DNA of 23,928 bases from the NCBI GenBank assembly GCA_043804635.1, contig JAZDIU010000034.1:1-23928 (forward strand), read 5' to 3'. The position numbers and the translations under genes were made by a program. Every line of letters begins with the position of its first letter. Positions within the stretch are counted from its first letter, which is position 1. Shown here piece by piece: positions 6,074 through 13,507 of the stretch. This DNA comes from JAZDIU01 sp043804635 (GTDB lineage: Bacteria > Chloroflexota > Dehalococcoidia > Dehalococcoidales > UBA2162). Below the pieces are notes generated by a model. The model worked only from the letters and a program-made list of their open reading frames with translations, did not search any database and had not been told where the DNA came from.

Positions 6074-7396
6074 TTGGTTAAAAGGGGCGAAGCTCCCAAA
6101 ATATTTTTCGGCTGGTGGATGGTCTGGGCTGCCGCTATTTTATCTTTTTGGGGACAGAGCCTCGGCACCTTTGGGTTTTCGGCATTATTCAAACCAATCG
6201 CTGCTGAGCTTAATTTCACCCGGGCAGCAACGTCGGTTGCCGCCGCCTTAGGCAGGCTCGAAGGCGGGTTGGTGTTGCCCTTTGCCGGTTGGGCTGCCGA
6301 TAAGTTCGGCCCCAAGAACATCGTCTTCTTCGGTGTTTTTATTGCCGGTTTGAGCTTGATTCTAATGAACTTCGTCCATTCGCTCTGGATTTTTTACCTG
6401 GTCTGGGGAATCCTACTGGGCACTGGCGTCAATATGGGCGTGGGACCCCCAACGCTGGACAAAGCAATCACGAACTGGTTCGTCAGGAAAAGAGGCAGCG
6501 CCTTAACTATCCGGTGGGCGTTTTTTGCCCTGGCAGCGGTGGCAGGACTACCTCTGGTCGGCTGGCTGGTATCCACGCAGGGCTGGCGGATGACCTGTGT
6601 TATATCAGGCATAATAATGCTGGCGGTCGGCTTGCCCCTCGCCTGGTTCTTCATCAAACAGCACCGCCCGGAATATTATGGTCTGCTTCCTGACGGTGCC
6701 ACAACACGGGGGGTAATAGAGACCAGCCAGATGATAGACCAAGGTGTGAAGTATGCTGCCGAAAGTGACGAAATCGAGTTCACACTGAGGCAATCTATGA
6801 AAACACCAGCCTACTGGCTATTTACCGCCGGCTCGGTTGCTTTTGGTATCGTGCCGCCGGTCCTCATCATACATGCCGTACCCTTTCTAACCGATATGGG
6901 AATCGACCCCCTTAAGGCAGCGTTACTCACCGGCTTGATGAGTGCCGGCAGTATTCCCGGAACGCTTCTCGGAGGAATGGTAGCCGACCGCGTCAAGAAA
7001 CAACATCTCAGGTTTCTACTTATCTGGCTGGTATTTGTCACGGAGATTATCGGCTTTGTCATTTTTCTGTTAAACAAGACCTTGATTGCCGCGTTTCCCA
7101 TGTTCATCTTCCATCATTTTGCCGGTGGGGTTTGGGGTCCTCTCAGGAGTGTATTACTCGCCCGCTATTTCGGACGGAAAGCTTTCGGTTCGATACAGGG
7201 CACTTCGACGATGTTCGTATTACCCACCTCGGTCGGCGGTCCTATTTTAGCCGGCTGGGTATACGATACCACGGGAAATTATATGCCTGTTCTTGTTCTC
7301 TGTTTAGTCTTACTCGTTCTGGGCACGATTTTTATTTTGATGACGTCTCCTCCCAGACCTCCAACCCGCATCACCGGCATAAACGAAATTGTATAA
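6074..7396 (+). CDS. MFS transporter, monocarboxylate/OxlT-like
   Basis: A 440-residue major facilitator with about 12 hydrophobic helices. It opens FFGWWMVWAAAILSFWGQSL, the FYGWWVV-type N-terminus of the OxlT and monocarboxylate-carrier group. The loop AGWAADKFGPKNIVF corresponds to the MFS 2-3 loop signature, and GGMVADRVKKQHL is its second-half equivalent after a charged central loop (about residues 205-240). The start is TTG 6074, set by GAGG six bases upstream; MVKRGEAPKIFFGWW fits the family. It is the first gene of an operon with a CoA-transferase (20-base gap) and an Fe-S flavin reductase. The context suggests import or exchange of an organic acid that is then activated with CoA; the substrate is unknown. 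Confidence 0.9.
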   Translation: MVKRGEAPKIFFGWWMVWAAAILSFWGQSLGTFGFSALFKPIAAELNFTRAATSVAAALGRLEGGLVLPFAGWAADKFGPKNIVFFGVFIAGLSLILMNFVHSLWIFYLVWGILLGTGVNMGVGPPTLDKAITNWFVRKRGSALTIRWAFFALAAVAGLPLVGWLVSTQGWRMTCVISGIIMLAVGLPLAWFFIKQHRPEYYGLLPDGATTRGVIETSQMIDQGVKYAAESDEIEFTLRQSMKTPAYWLFTAGSVAFGIVPPVLIIHAVPFLTDMGIDPLKAALLTGLMSAGSIPGTLLGGMVADRVKKQHLRFLLIWLVFVTEIIGFVIFLLNKTLIAAFPMFIFHHFAGGVWGPLRSVLLARYFGRKAFGSIQGTSTMFVLPTSVGGPILAGWVYDTTGNYMPVLVLCLVLLVLGTIFILMTSPPRPPTRITGINEIV

Positions 7397-7416
7397 TAAC
7401 AACTAAGGAGTCTCAT

Positions 7417-8745
7417 ATGCCAAGCAAACATTCACCTAAAGTTGTCACCGCCGAAAAGGCGGTCGAAGCTATAAAACCTAACGACGATATCGTTCTGGCT
7501 AACCTTTGTGCCGAACCACGCCACCTGCCGATGGCGCTGATGAATCGAGCTTCCGAACTGACTGGAGTAAGAATTTTCCATTATCAAGCGTGCGGCGCAT
7601 TCCAGGATAGCTATCTAAAACCGGGAATGGAAAAACACATCCGGTGTGCCACCGCCTTCTCTGGCAGAAGCCGGAGCGTCCGGCAGTTGCTGAAAGAAGG
7701 CCGGGCGGACTTCTATCCGGTAACCTTCGGGAACACACCCCGCTTACTAAGAGAGGGCGATTATAAAAGCGATGTGTTTATGTTAACCGTTTCGCCCCCC
7801 GATGATAACGGTTACTGCAGCCTGGGTGTATCCGTTGATTATGCCTGGGCAGTGCTCGAGCGTCCGGCAAGACTGGTGCTGGCTGAAGTAAACCCCAATA
7901 TGCCGAGGACTCAGGGGAGGTCTTCTATTCATCTTTCACAAATAGATTACATCGTCGAGGTCCACGAGCCGATATACCAGCTTCATTCAATTCCAATAAC
8001 GGATATAGAAACCAAAATTGGTCAGTATGTGGCTGAACTAGTAGAAGACGGCTCCACCCTGCAGATAGGGTACGGTACTCTGAGCGAGGTACTGATACAG
8101 TTTCTAAAGAACAGGAAAGACCTGGGCATACACAGCGAAATGATTCCGGAAGGAATGAGAGACCTGGTAGCGGCCGGAGCCGTAACTAACGCCCGGAAAA
8201 GCATACATAAAGGCAAGATGGTATGCACCTTTCAAGCTGGGACACCGAAGCTTTACGAATGGCTGGACGATAATCCGTTAATCGAAATGCAGCCGGTAGA
8301 CTACACCAACGACCCCAAGGTTATCGCAATGAATAGCAAACTGGTAGCAATTAATGCCGCTTTGCAGGTGGACCTTTTCGGCAATATCTATTCTGATGTA
8401 CTAGGTCTCCAGGACCAGTTCACCGGTTCGGGGGGGCAGTTGGATTTCGCTATGGGATGTTCGCTGGCTCCGGATGCCAAGTTCGTGACTGTGTTATCTT
8501 CTACTACGAGCGACGGGAAGTTTTCGAGAATTGTTGCCCACCCAACTCTGGAGAAGCGTAATCCCCTCGCACCTCAAGTTCCTACGGTAACGCGCTACTA
8601 CGCCGACTATGTTGTCACGGAATACGGAGTGGCTAACCTTAAAGGAAAACCTAACGGCGAGAGGGCTAAGGCTCTAATCCGGATAGCCCACCCCAAGTCC
8701 AGAGACACTCTGCGCCACCAGGCAAAGAAATTGGGCTTGATTTAG
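7417..8745 (+). CDS. Acetyl-CoA hydrolase/transferase family, 4-hydroxybutyrate CoA-transferase-like
   Basis: A 442-residue CoA-transferase of the Cat2/AbfT type, cytoplasmic, moving CoA from acetyl-CoA or another acyl-CoA to a carboxylic acid through a glutamyl-CoA intermediate. Visible signatures are LTVSPPDDNGYCSLGVSVDY, NPNMPRTQGRSSIHLSQID, and IHSEMIPEG with the catalytic Glu at residue 241, close to Glu238 of the clostridial 4-hydroxybutyrate enzyme. The CoA-site motif GSGGQLDF and the C-terminal YVVTEYGVANLKGK are also present. ATG 7417 is chosen because AAGGAG lies 6 bases upstream; a longer open frame reaches back into the MFS gene but has no family support. The acceptor acid cannot be read from sequence; the neighbours suggest an enoate or hydroxy acid. 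Confidence 0.93.
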   Translation: MPSKHSPKVVTAEKAVEAIKPNDDIVLANLCAEPRHLPMALMNRASELTGVRIFHYQACGAFQDSYLKPGMEKHIRCATAFSGRSRSVRQLLKEGRADFYPVTFGNTPRLLREGDYKSDVFMLTVSPPDDNGYCSLGVSVDYAWAVLERPARLVLAEVNPNMPRTQGRSSIHLSQIDYIVEVHEPIYQLHSIPITDIETKIGQYVAELVEDGSTLQIGYGTLSEVLIQFLKNRKDLGIHSEMIPEGMRDLVAAGAVTNARKSIHKGKMVCTFQAGTPKLYEWLDDNPLIEMQPVDYTNDPKVIAMNSKLVAINAALQVDLFGNIYSDVLGLQDQFTGSGGQLDFAMGCSLAPDAKFVTVLSSTTSDGKFSRIVAHPTLEKRNPLAPQVPTVTRYYADYVVTEYGVANLKGKPNGERAKALIRIAHPKSRDTLRHQAKKLGLI

Positions 8746-8752
8746 TCTCGTA

Positions 8753-8780
8753 TTGTCACCCTGAACGTAGTGAAGGGTCT
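8753..8780 (+). repeat. Dispersed intergenic repeat of the ACCCTGA-GAAGGGTCT class
   Basis: The stretch reads TTGTCACCCTGAACGTAG then TGAAGGGTCT. It is an imperfect palindrome with ACCCT (8758-8762) facing AGGGT (8774-8778), a form commonly scattered through intergenic DNA of environmental bacteria. It lies inside the operon between the CoA-transferase and reductase genes and could form a processing hairpin. Confidence 0.5.
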
Positions 8781-8832
8781 CGGGGTGGAGAGGAGAATCT
8801 ACCTCCCTCGCTTAGACCATAGGAGGAAAACA

Positions 8833-10728
8833 ATGAAACTCTTTGAGCCGATAAAAATCAAGAATATGGAACTGAAGAACCATATAGTAATGCCGCCGAT
8901 GATGCTCAATATGGGTTTCAACGTCAACCAGAGAGCGCTGGCATTCTATAAGGAGCGGGCAAAGGGAGGCTGCGGTGCCATTATACTGCCGCTGACGTCT
9001 GTCGATATGTTTATCTCCGATGAAATTTGGGGCCGTCACGGCAACATTGCCCGGTACATCGAAGACTGCCATCGTCTCGCCGATGATGTCCACGCCGAAG
9101 GTGTTAAACTCGGCATCCAATTGTGGCACGCTAAATATCTGCCTTCTGGTCTGGGTCCAGATGATACCAGAGGCAGACCAATCGCACCATCAGCCGTCGC
9201 CGACCGCCAGGAACTAACTACTCAGGAAATCGATGCCATCGTCGCCAAATTCGGTCAAGCCGCCGCTGCCTGCAAGCGTGCCGGCTTCGATTTCGTGGAA
9301 ATCCACGGCGCTCACAGCTATCTCCCCTGCGAGTTCTTCTCTCCTCTGGATAACCGCCGGAATGATATGTACGGTGGAGATAGACGCCGCAGGATGAATT
9401 TCGGACTGGAGACCACAAAGTCAATCCGCGCCGCTGTCGGTAGTGATTATCCCATTTTCTTCCGACTCGGTGCTCAGGGCAGCCGGCCTGGTGATACTAC
9501 CCTAGAGGATGCCTGCGAGTTTGCCATCGAGCTAGAGAAAGCTGGCATCGATTGCCTGGATATTTCGGTAGCCCTCTATACCGACCCGGGTATTTCCGCC
9601 CTACCCGCTCCCGACCAGCCCCACGGAACATTCGTACCTTTGGCTGAAGCAATAAAGCGGCGTGTGAGGGTCCCGGTTATAGCAGTGGGGCGCATTCATA
9701 AATTGGAGATTGCCGAATCCATCCTCACGGAGCGGAAAGCTGACCTCGTTGCTGTCGGACGCCAGCTTATCGCCGACCCTTACTGGCCTCAAAAAGTGGC
9801 TGCGGGAAAGCAAAGCGAGGTCCGGCCCTGCCTGAGCTGTAATGTATGTATCGATGCCGCTATCGCCGCTGCTCCATACCGCTGTCCGGTGAACGCATTC
9901 GCCGGCAGAGAAGCCGACTGGGTAATCGCACCGGCGGCGAAAAAGAAGCGTGTCTTTGTTATCGGCGGCGGTCCGGCCGGTATGGAAGCCGCGCGATTGG
10001 CCGCTCAGCGCGGTCACAATGTTGCTCTTTTTGAAAAAGCTCCTTCTCTGGGAGGACAACTCACTATCGCCCAGGTTCCGCCCCATAAGAAAGAGATTGG
10101 CGAACTCAGTCTTAATTTAGCCTATCAGGTTAAGCTAGCCGGCGTTCGAGTCAGGCTAAATTGCGAGGCTGCACCGGCGATGCTCCTGAGTGAAAAACCC
10201 GATGCCGTTATCATTGCCACCGGCTCCAAGCCGTCTACACCGGCTATTAAAGGAGTGGATGGCCCCAATGTGGTAAATGCTCTGGATGTGCTGGCTGGTA
10301 GACCGACTGGTAAGAGAGTGGTGGTTTTAGGCGGGGAACTGGTGGGTTGTGAGACGGCAGAATATCTGGCGGGCCAAGGCAAGCAGGTAACTATCACCCG
10401 CCGGGGACCCAAAATCGCCATTAAAATGTCGAACCGGAATCGGGCAAGCCTTATCATCCGCCTGAGAAAACTCGGTATCACGATGCTGACCGGCGTCCAG
10501 TATGAGGAAATAACCGATAAAGGACTGGTAATTACATCCGGGAATGGACTGAGGCAGACGCTTGAAGCCGATACTATCGTGCTTGCCACCGGCGCTGTTC
10601 CGGATAACCGACTCGCCAAGGAATTGAAAGGCAAGGTCGCCGAGCTATATGTAATCGGCGATAGCCTGGAACCGCGCCGCATCCTCGAAGCCATCAGCGA
10701 CGGTGCCAAAGTCGGGATAGAAGTTTAG
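8833..10728 (+). CDS. FMN/FAD/[4Fe-4S] enoate reductase (FadH / NADH:flavin oxidoreductase family)
   Basis: A 631-residue protein. Domain 1 (about 1-325) is an Old Yellow Enzyme TIM barrel that binds FMN (FEPIKIKNMELKNHIVMPPM; HGAHSYLPCEFFSP with His158 and Tyr163; YGGDRRRRMNF). Then a cluster site, C333, C336, C339 and C351. Domain 3 (about 370-631) is a disulfide-reductase-like FAD/NAD(P) fold with GGGPAGMEAAR at 378 and a second nucleotide site VVVLGGELVGCETAEY at about 495. The family includes 2,4-dienoyl-CoA reductase, 2-enoate reductase, trimethylamine dehydrogenase and BaiCD. The spacing C-x2-C-x2-C-x11-C is one residue shorter than the C-x2-C-x3-C-x11-C of E. coli FadH. ATG 8833 has AGGAGGAAAA just upstream. 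With the CoA-transferase it probably reduces or oxidises an unsaturated acyl-CoA or acid. Confidence 0.94.
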   Translation: MKLFEPIKIKNMELKNHIVMPPMMLNMGFNVNQRALAFYKERAKGGCGAIILPLTSVDMFISDEIWGRHGNIARYIEDCHRLADDVHAEGVKLGIQLWHAKYLPSGLGPDDTRGRPIAPSAVADRQELTTQEIDAIVAKFGQAAAACKRAGFDFVEIHGAHSYLPCEFFSPLDNRRNDMYGGDRRRRMNFGLETTKSIRAAVGSDYPIFFRLGAQGSRPGDTTLEDACEFAIELEKAGIDCLDISVALYTDPGISALPAPDQPHGTFVPLAEAIKRRVRVPVIAVGRIHKLEIAESILTERKADLVAVGRQLIADPYWPQKVAAGKQSEVRPCLSCNVCIDAAIAAAPYRCPVNAFAGREADWVIAPAAKKKRVFVIGGGPAGMEAARLAAQRGHNVALFEKAPSLGGQLTIAQVPPHKKEIGELSLNLAYQVKLAGVRVRLNCEAAPAMLLSEKPDAVIIATGSKPSTPAIKGVDGPNVVNALDVLAGRPTGKRVVVLGGELVGCETAEYLAGQGKQVTITRRGPKIAIKMSNRNRASLIIRLRKLGITMLTGVQYEEITDKGLVITSGNGLRQTLEADTIVLATGAVPDNRLAKELKGKVAELYVIGDSLEPRRILEAISDGAKVGIEV

Positions 10729-10743
10729 AAACAGCAGGTAAAT

Positions 10744-10787
10744 CTTAGGGAGGGACTTCGCCCCCTCCCTAAGACCCTTCTTCTTTT
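10744..10787 (+). terminator. Strong intrinsic terminator ending the reductase operon
   Basis: CTTAGGGAGGG (10744-10754) pairs perfectly over 11 bp with CCCTCCCTAAG (10763-10773) across an 8-base loop, and is followed by a pyrimidine-rich run (CCCTTCTTCTTTT). It lies 15 bases after the reductase stop. Confidence 0.85.
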
Positions 10788-10799
10788 CCTTCCGAGCTA

Positions 10800-10828
10800 T
10801 TGAAGAATACCTATCCCTAGAGTAGAAT
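10800..10828 (+). promoter_or_regulatory. Promoter for the 74-residue protein and YchF-like gene
   Basis: TTGAAG at 10800-10805, a 17-base spacer, TAGAAT at 10823-10828. It lies just downstream of the terminator and 30 bases before the next ATG, so a new transcription unit starts here. Confidence 0.6.
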
Positions 10829-10858
10829 AACCATCAGCGCATCCCATAAGGAGGAAAT

Positions 10859-11083
10859 ATGGCGGAACGAGCTGATGAACTCAAAAAGCTGATTACCATT
10901 GCCAGCGACACCAGCCTTCCCGGCGAGTTAAGGAGTAGAACCATTAAAGCCATCGGTAATATGGCTACCCGTGAAGCGCTTCTTGCGTTGTTGGATTTGG
11001 TAGCTAATGATAGATTGGATAAAGGCGAAAGAGAGCTTGCTCTAAAACAAGCTCACGTGCTAATCAAACGCAGCCCCTCATAA
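10859..11083 (+). CDS. Small all-helical (HEAT-like) protein
   Basis: A 74-residue protein with an excellent AAGGAGGAAAT ribosome site. It appears wholly helical, with two helix-turn-helix units (LRSRTIKAIGNMATREALLALLDLVAND and GERELALKQAHVLIKR) that look like HEAT/ARM repeats. There is no signal peptide or membrane segment. It sits 27 bases upstream of the YchF-like GTPase on the same promoter, so a shared role is possible. No family assigned and no function claimed. Confidence 0.8.
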   Translation: MAERADELKKLITIASDTSLPGELRSRTIKAIGNMATREALLALLDLVANDRLDKGERELALKQAHVLIKRSPS

Positions 11084-11110
11084 ACCTCCGGACCTGGTGG
11101 TGGATGGTAG

Positions 11111-12205
11111 ATGACTGTTGATATCGGAATAATTGGGCTATCTAAAAGCGGGCGGACAACTGTCTTCGATGCTTTAACCAGAGGCGAAGTCGCCAAAGGG
11201 CACGCCGAAGAAGCTCACATTGGTGTAGCTAAAGTTCCCGAACCTCGTCTTAAAATCCTCGCCGACATGCTTCACCCCAAAAAAGTAATCCCGGTCTCGA
11301 TGACCTACCTCGATATCGGAGCTTCGGTCAAAGACCTGGTTAAGGAAAAGGGTATCGGCGGTCAGTTACTGAACCGGCTGAGCCAGGTCGATGCTCTTAT
11401 TAACGTTATCCGAGCCTTCACTGACGGCAGCGTTCCTCATACCAAGGGCAGCCTCGACGTGGAGCGGGATATCACCAATATGAACCTGGAACTCGCCTTC
11501 TCCGACCTAGCCTCTATAGAAAGAAGGCTGGAGAGAATGGAAAGCTCCCTGAAAGGCGCCAAACCCCCCGAGCGCCAGATTTTTCTTAAAGAACAGGAAC
11601 TGTTATTAAAAATCAAGGCTAGCCTGGAAAAAGATGTCCCTATCCGTGAGCTAAATCTAACTCCCGAGGAGACCAGAAGCCTTGCCGATTACCAGTTTTT
11701 AAGAGCCAAGCCTCTATTGGTTGTGGTGAATATCGGCGAAGACCAACTATCTCAAACCAAATCTCTGGAAACTCAGTTCAGCGCCCGTTATAACCGGCCT
11801 AAAAGTCGGGTGATTACCCTCTGCGGCAAAGTGGAAATGGAGCTGGCGCAACTGGACGATGCCGAAGCCACGGCACTCCGCTCTGAGTTCGGTATTAGTG
11901 AGCCGGGCGTTGACCGGGTGATAAAGCTATCCTACGAACTTCTAGGATTGATTTCTTTCTTCACTACGGTTTCCGGGGAAGTCAGAGCCTGGTCGATTCC
12001 CGGTGGTCTCGATGCCGTTAAAGCCGCCGGCAAAATTCACTCGGATATGGAGCGGGGTTTTATCCGTGCCGAGGTAATAAGTTTCGACGACCTTATCCGG
12101 TCTGGCAGTCTAGCTGAAGCTAAGAAGAAGGGACTTATCCGACTCGAAGGTAAGACTTACATGGTCCAGGACGGGGACATTATTACGTTTCTGTTCAACG
12201 TCTAG
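11111..12205 (+). CDS. YchF/Ola1-like OBG-family GTPase with C-terminal TGS domain
   Basis: A 364-residue protein, the normal YchF length. YchF is a cytosolic ribosome-associated P-loop NTPase. Parts in order: P-loop GLSKSGRTT (residues 9-17); a switch region YLDIGASVKDLVKEKGIGGQ matching the YchF G3 stretch; a helical coiled-coil insertion (about 125-175); NIGE at 207-210, the place of the YchF specificity motif; and a very well conserved C-terminal TGS domain (VRAWSIPGG, RGFIRAEVISFDDL, LEGKTYMVQDGDIITFLFNV). The invariant P-loop Lys is Arg15 here, so nucleotide hydrolysis may differ from true YchF. It could be a divergent paralogue rather than the housekeeping gene. The 3' end overlaps that of pyrD by 11 bases tail to tail. 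Confidence 0.88.
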   Translation: MTVDIGIIGLSKSGRTTVFDALTRGEVAKGHAEEAHIGVAKVPEPRLKILADMLHPKKVIPVSMTYLDIGASVKDLVKEKGIGGQLLNRLSQVDALINVIRAFTDGSVPHTKGSLDVERDITNMNLELAFSDLASIERRLERMESSLKGAKPPERQIFLKEQELLLKIKASLEKDVPIRELNLTPEETRSLADYQFLRAKPLLVVVNIGEDQLSQTKSLETQFSARYNRPKSRVITLCGKVEMELAQLDDAEATALRSEFGISEPGVDRVIKLSYELLGLISFFTTVSGEVRAWSIPGGLDAVKAAGKIHSDMERGFIRAEVISFDDLIRSGSLAEAKKKGLIRLEGKTYMVQDGDIITFLFNV

Positions 12206-13118
12206 CCGCACCGATAAGCTCGGTGAGGTTTTTCACTCCCTCTTTTTTCATAAACTGCCCGATTCCCTCAAGAACATCGAGCGGAGCACGCGGATTAGCA
12301 AAACTAGCCGAACCTATCTGGATGGCGGTGGCACCAGCCATAATAAATTCCAGGGCATCATTGGCGGTCGTAATCCCGCCGCACCCTATAATAGGCAGTT
12401 CCACGGCGCCAGCCACTTCGTAGGTCATATATAATGCCACCGGTTTTATAGCCGGACCCGATAAGCCTCCGGTAATGTTACCCAGCAGAGGACGACGTCG
12501 AGCGATATCTATCGACATTCCCTTCAGAGTATTAATCAGGGTCAGGGCATCGGCTCCGGCTTTAGCTACAGCCTGCGCCACTTTAATTATTTCGCTGGTG
12601 TTCGGGGTAAGCTTGATTAATAATGGCAGTGTAGTGGCTTCCCTGACTGCTTTGACAACCTCAGCGGCTGATTTATTGCTGGCGCCGAACTCGGCGCCAC
12701 CGGCTTTGACATTGGGACAACTGATATTCACTTCGAGACCGCTAACTCCCTTTACACCATCTAGCTGGTTAGCCAGTCGAGCATAATCATCGATGGTTTC
12801 ACCAGCGATATTGACTATCACCGGGACGCTCCATCCCGCCCATACCGGCGCTTTCTCCTTAATCAACGCTTCAACACCGATATTCTGCAATCCGATTGAA
12901 TTCAGCATACCGCAAGCCGTCTCGGCCAATCTGGGTTGAGGATTGCCCGCCTTCGGTTTAAGTGTTGTCCCCTTGCAAACAATCGCCCCCAACTTCTGGA
13001 TGTCAAAAACATGGTTATTTTCTGTCCCATAGCCAAACGTGCCGGAGGCAGTCATCACCGGATTTTTAAGTAACAGTCCCCTCGGGTGGCCGGGAGCTAA
13101 TTGGACGGAAAGTTTCAC
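12195..13118 (-). CDS. pyrD: Dihydroorotate dehydrogenase, class 1B catalytic subunit
   Basis: A 307-residue FMN TIM-barrel enzyme oxidising dihydroorotate to orotate in pyrimidine synthesis. Visible are ASGTFGYG (about 25), CKGTTLKPKAGNPQPR with the FMN/substrate-binding Lys, the class 1 catalytic Cys in LEVNISCPNVK, LIKLTPNT, and the phosphate-binding GCGGI and GATAIQIGSA loops. The length and the NISCPNVK motif point to class 1B, which usually works with the PyrK electron-transfer subunit; no pyrK lies in this window. The start is GTG 13118 with AGGAG 11 bases upstream and a good promoter ahead of it. It overlaps the converging YchF-like gene by 11 bases. Confidence 0.95.
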   Translation of the reverse strand: MKLSVQLAPGHPRGLLLKNPVMTASGTFGYGTENNHVFDIQKLGAIVCKGTTLKPKAGNPQPRLAETACGMLNSIGLQNIGVEALIKEKAPVWAGWSVPVIVNIAGETIDDYARLANQLDGVKGVSGLEVNISCPNVKAGGAEFGASNKSAAEVVKAVREATTLPLLIKLTPNTSEIIKVAQAVAKAGADALTLINTLKGMSIDIARRRPLLGNITGGLSGPAIKPVALYMTYEVAGAVELPIIGCGGITTANDALEFIMAGATAIQIGSASFANPRAPLDVLEGIGQFMKKEGVKNLTELIGAARR

Positions 13119-13142
13119 TCTACTTTTTTCTCCTGAATACGG

Positions 13143-13171
13143 ATTATAGGCTATATAACTCAGAGAGGCAA
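13143..13171 (-). promoter_or_regulatory. pyrD promoter
   Basis: On the minus strand: TTGCCT (13171-13166), a 17-base spacer, TATAAT (13148-13143). The expected start near 13136 gives a leader of about 18 bases that carries the AGGAG site; no attenuator or PyrR hairpin fits in it. Confidence 0.6.
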
Positions 13172-13200
13172 GCTTGGAAATCTGAAAGCTGACTGCTGTT

Positions 13201-13224
13201 AGCTGCCCCTTTCCCCGGGCAGCT
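13201..13224. other. GC-rich hairpin between pyrD and the tRNA promoter
   Basis: AGCTGCCC (13201-13208) and GGGCAGCT (13217-13224) form a perfect 8-bp stem with an 8-base loop. It is not followed by a T-tract, so it may be an operator, a bidirectional insulator, or the remnant of a repeat. It stands between the divergent pyrD and tRNA promoters. Confidence 0.45.
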
Positions 13225-13242
13225 CAAGGTGAACGAGCAGGG

Positions 13243-13271
13243 TTGACTGATATTACTAGATGGGCTAAAGT
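13243..13271 (+). promoter_or_regulatory. Promoter of the tRNA-Leu/tRNA-Arg unit
   Basis: TTGACT at 13243-13248, a 17-base spacer, TAAAGT at 13266-13271. The expected start lies about 5 bases before the mature 5' end of tRNA-Leu at 13283, as is typical for tRNA genes. Confidence 0.65.
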
Positions 13272-13282
13272 TAATATCTGGA

Positions 13283-13365
13283 GCCGAAGTGGCGGAATGG
13301 CAGACGCGCTACGTTCAGGGCGTAGTGCCCGTAAGGGTGTGGGAGTTCAAATCTCCCCTTCGGCA
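13283..13365 (+). tRNA. tRNA-Leu (CAG)
   Basis: An 83-base class II tRNA. Acceptor GCCGAAG pairs with CTTCGGC, discriminator A. Anticodon arm CTACG-TTCAGGG-CGTAG gives anticodon CAG (13316-13318), reading CUG. The long variable arm (TGCCCGTAAGGGTG) and the T-arm GGGAG-TTCAAAT-CTCCC are clear. The CCA end is not encoded (AGTT follows), so a CCA-adding enzyme is needed. Confidence 0.96.
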
Positions 13366-13375
13366 GTTATCTGGG

Positions 13376-13453
13376 GCGCTTGTAGCTCAGTTGGATTAGA
13401 GCGCAGCCCTGCGGAGGCTGAGGTCGTGGGTTCGAGACCCACCAAGCGCGCCA
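13376..13453 (+). tRNA. tRNA-Arg (GCG)
   Basis: Acceptor GCGCTTG pairs with CAAGCGC, discriminator G, with CCA encoded. D-arm GCTC...GAGC, anticodon arm CAGCC-CTGCGGA-GGCTG with anticodon GCG (13411-13413), T-arm GTGGG-TTCGAGA-CCCAC. It reads CGC. Most bacteria read this box with an ACG anticodon modified to inosine, so GCG is uncommon. It lies 10 bases after tRNA-Leu, on the same transcript. Confidence 0.94.
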
Positions 13454-13507
13454 ATTCATTATTAATCAAGAAATTAGGGTGCACTTTCAGATTTATCGGG
13501 TCATTAT

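Noticed and set aside
5392..6081. 229-codon plus-strand frame opposite the DUF362 gene
   Set aside because: It is antisense to a well-supported DUF362 gene and to the divergent promoter region, and shows no family-like motif.
5920..6321. 134-residue N-terminal extension of the DUF362 frame
   Set aside because: It overlaps the MFS gene antisense, lacks family similarity, and the promoter lies downstream of it.
7132..7416. N-terminal extension of the CoA-transferase into the MFS gene
   Set aside because: The AAGGAG site and family N-terminus fit ATG 7417; the extension is an out-of-frame reading of the MFS 3' end.
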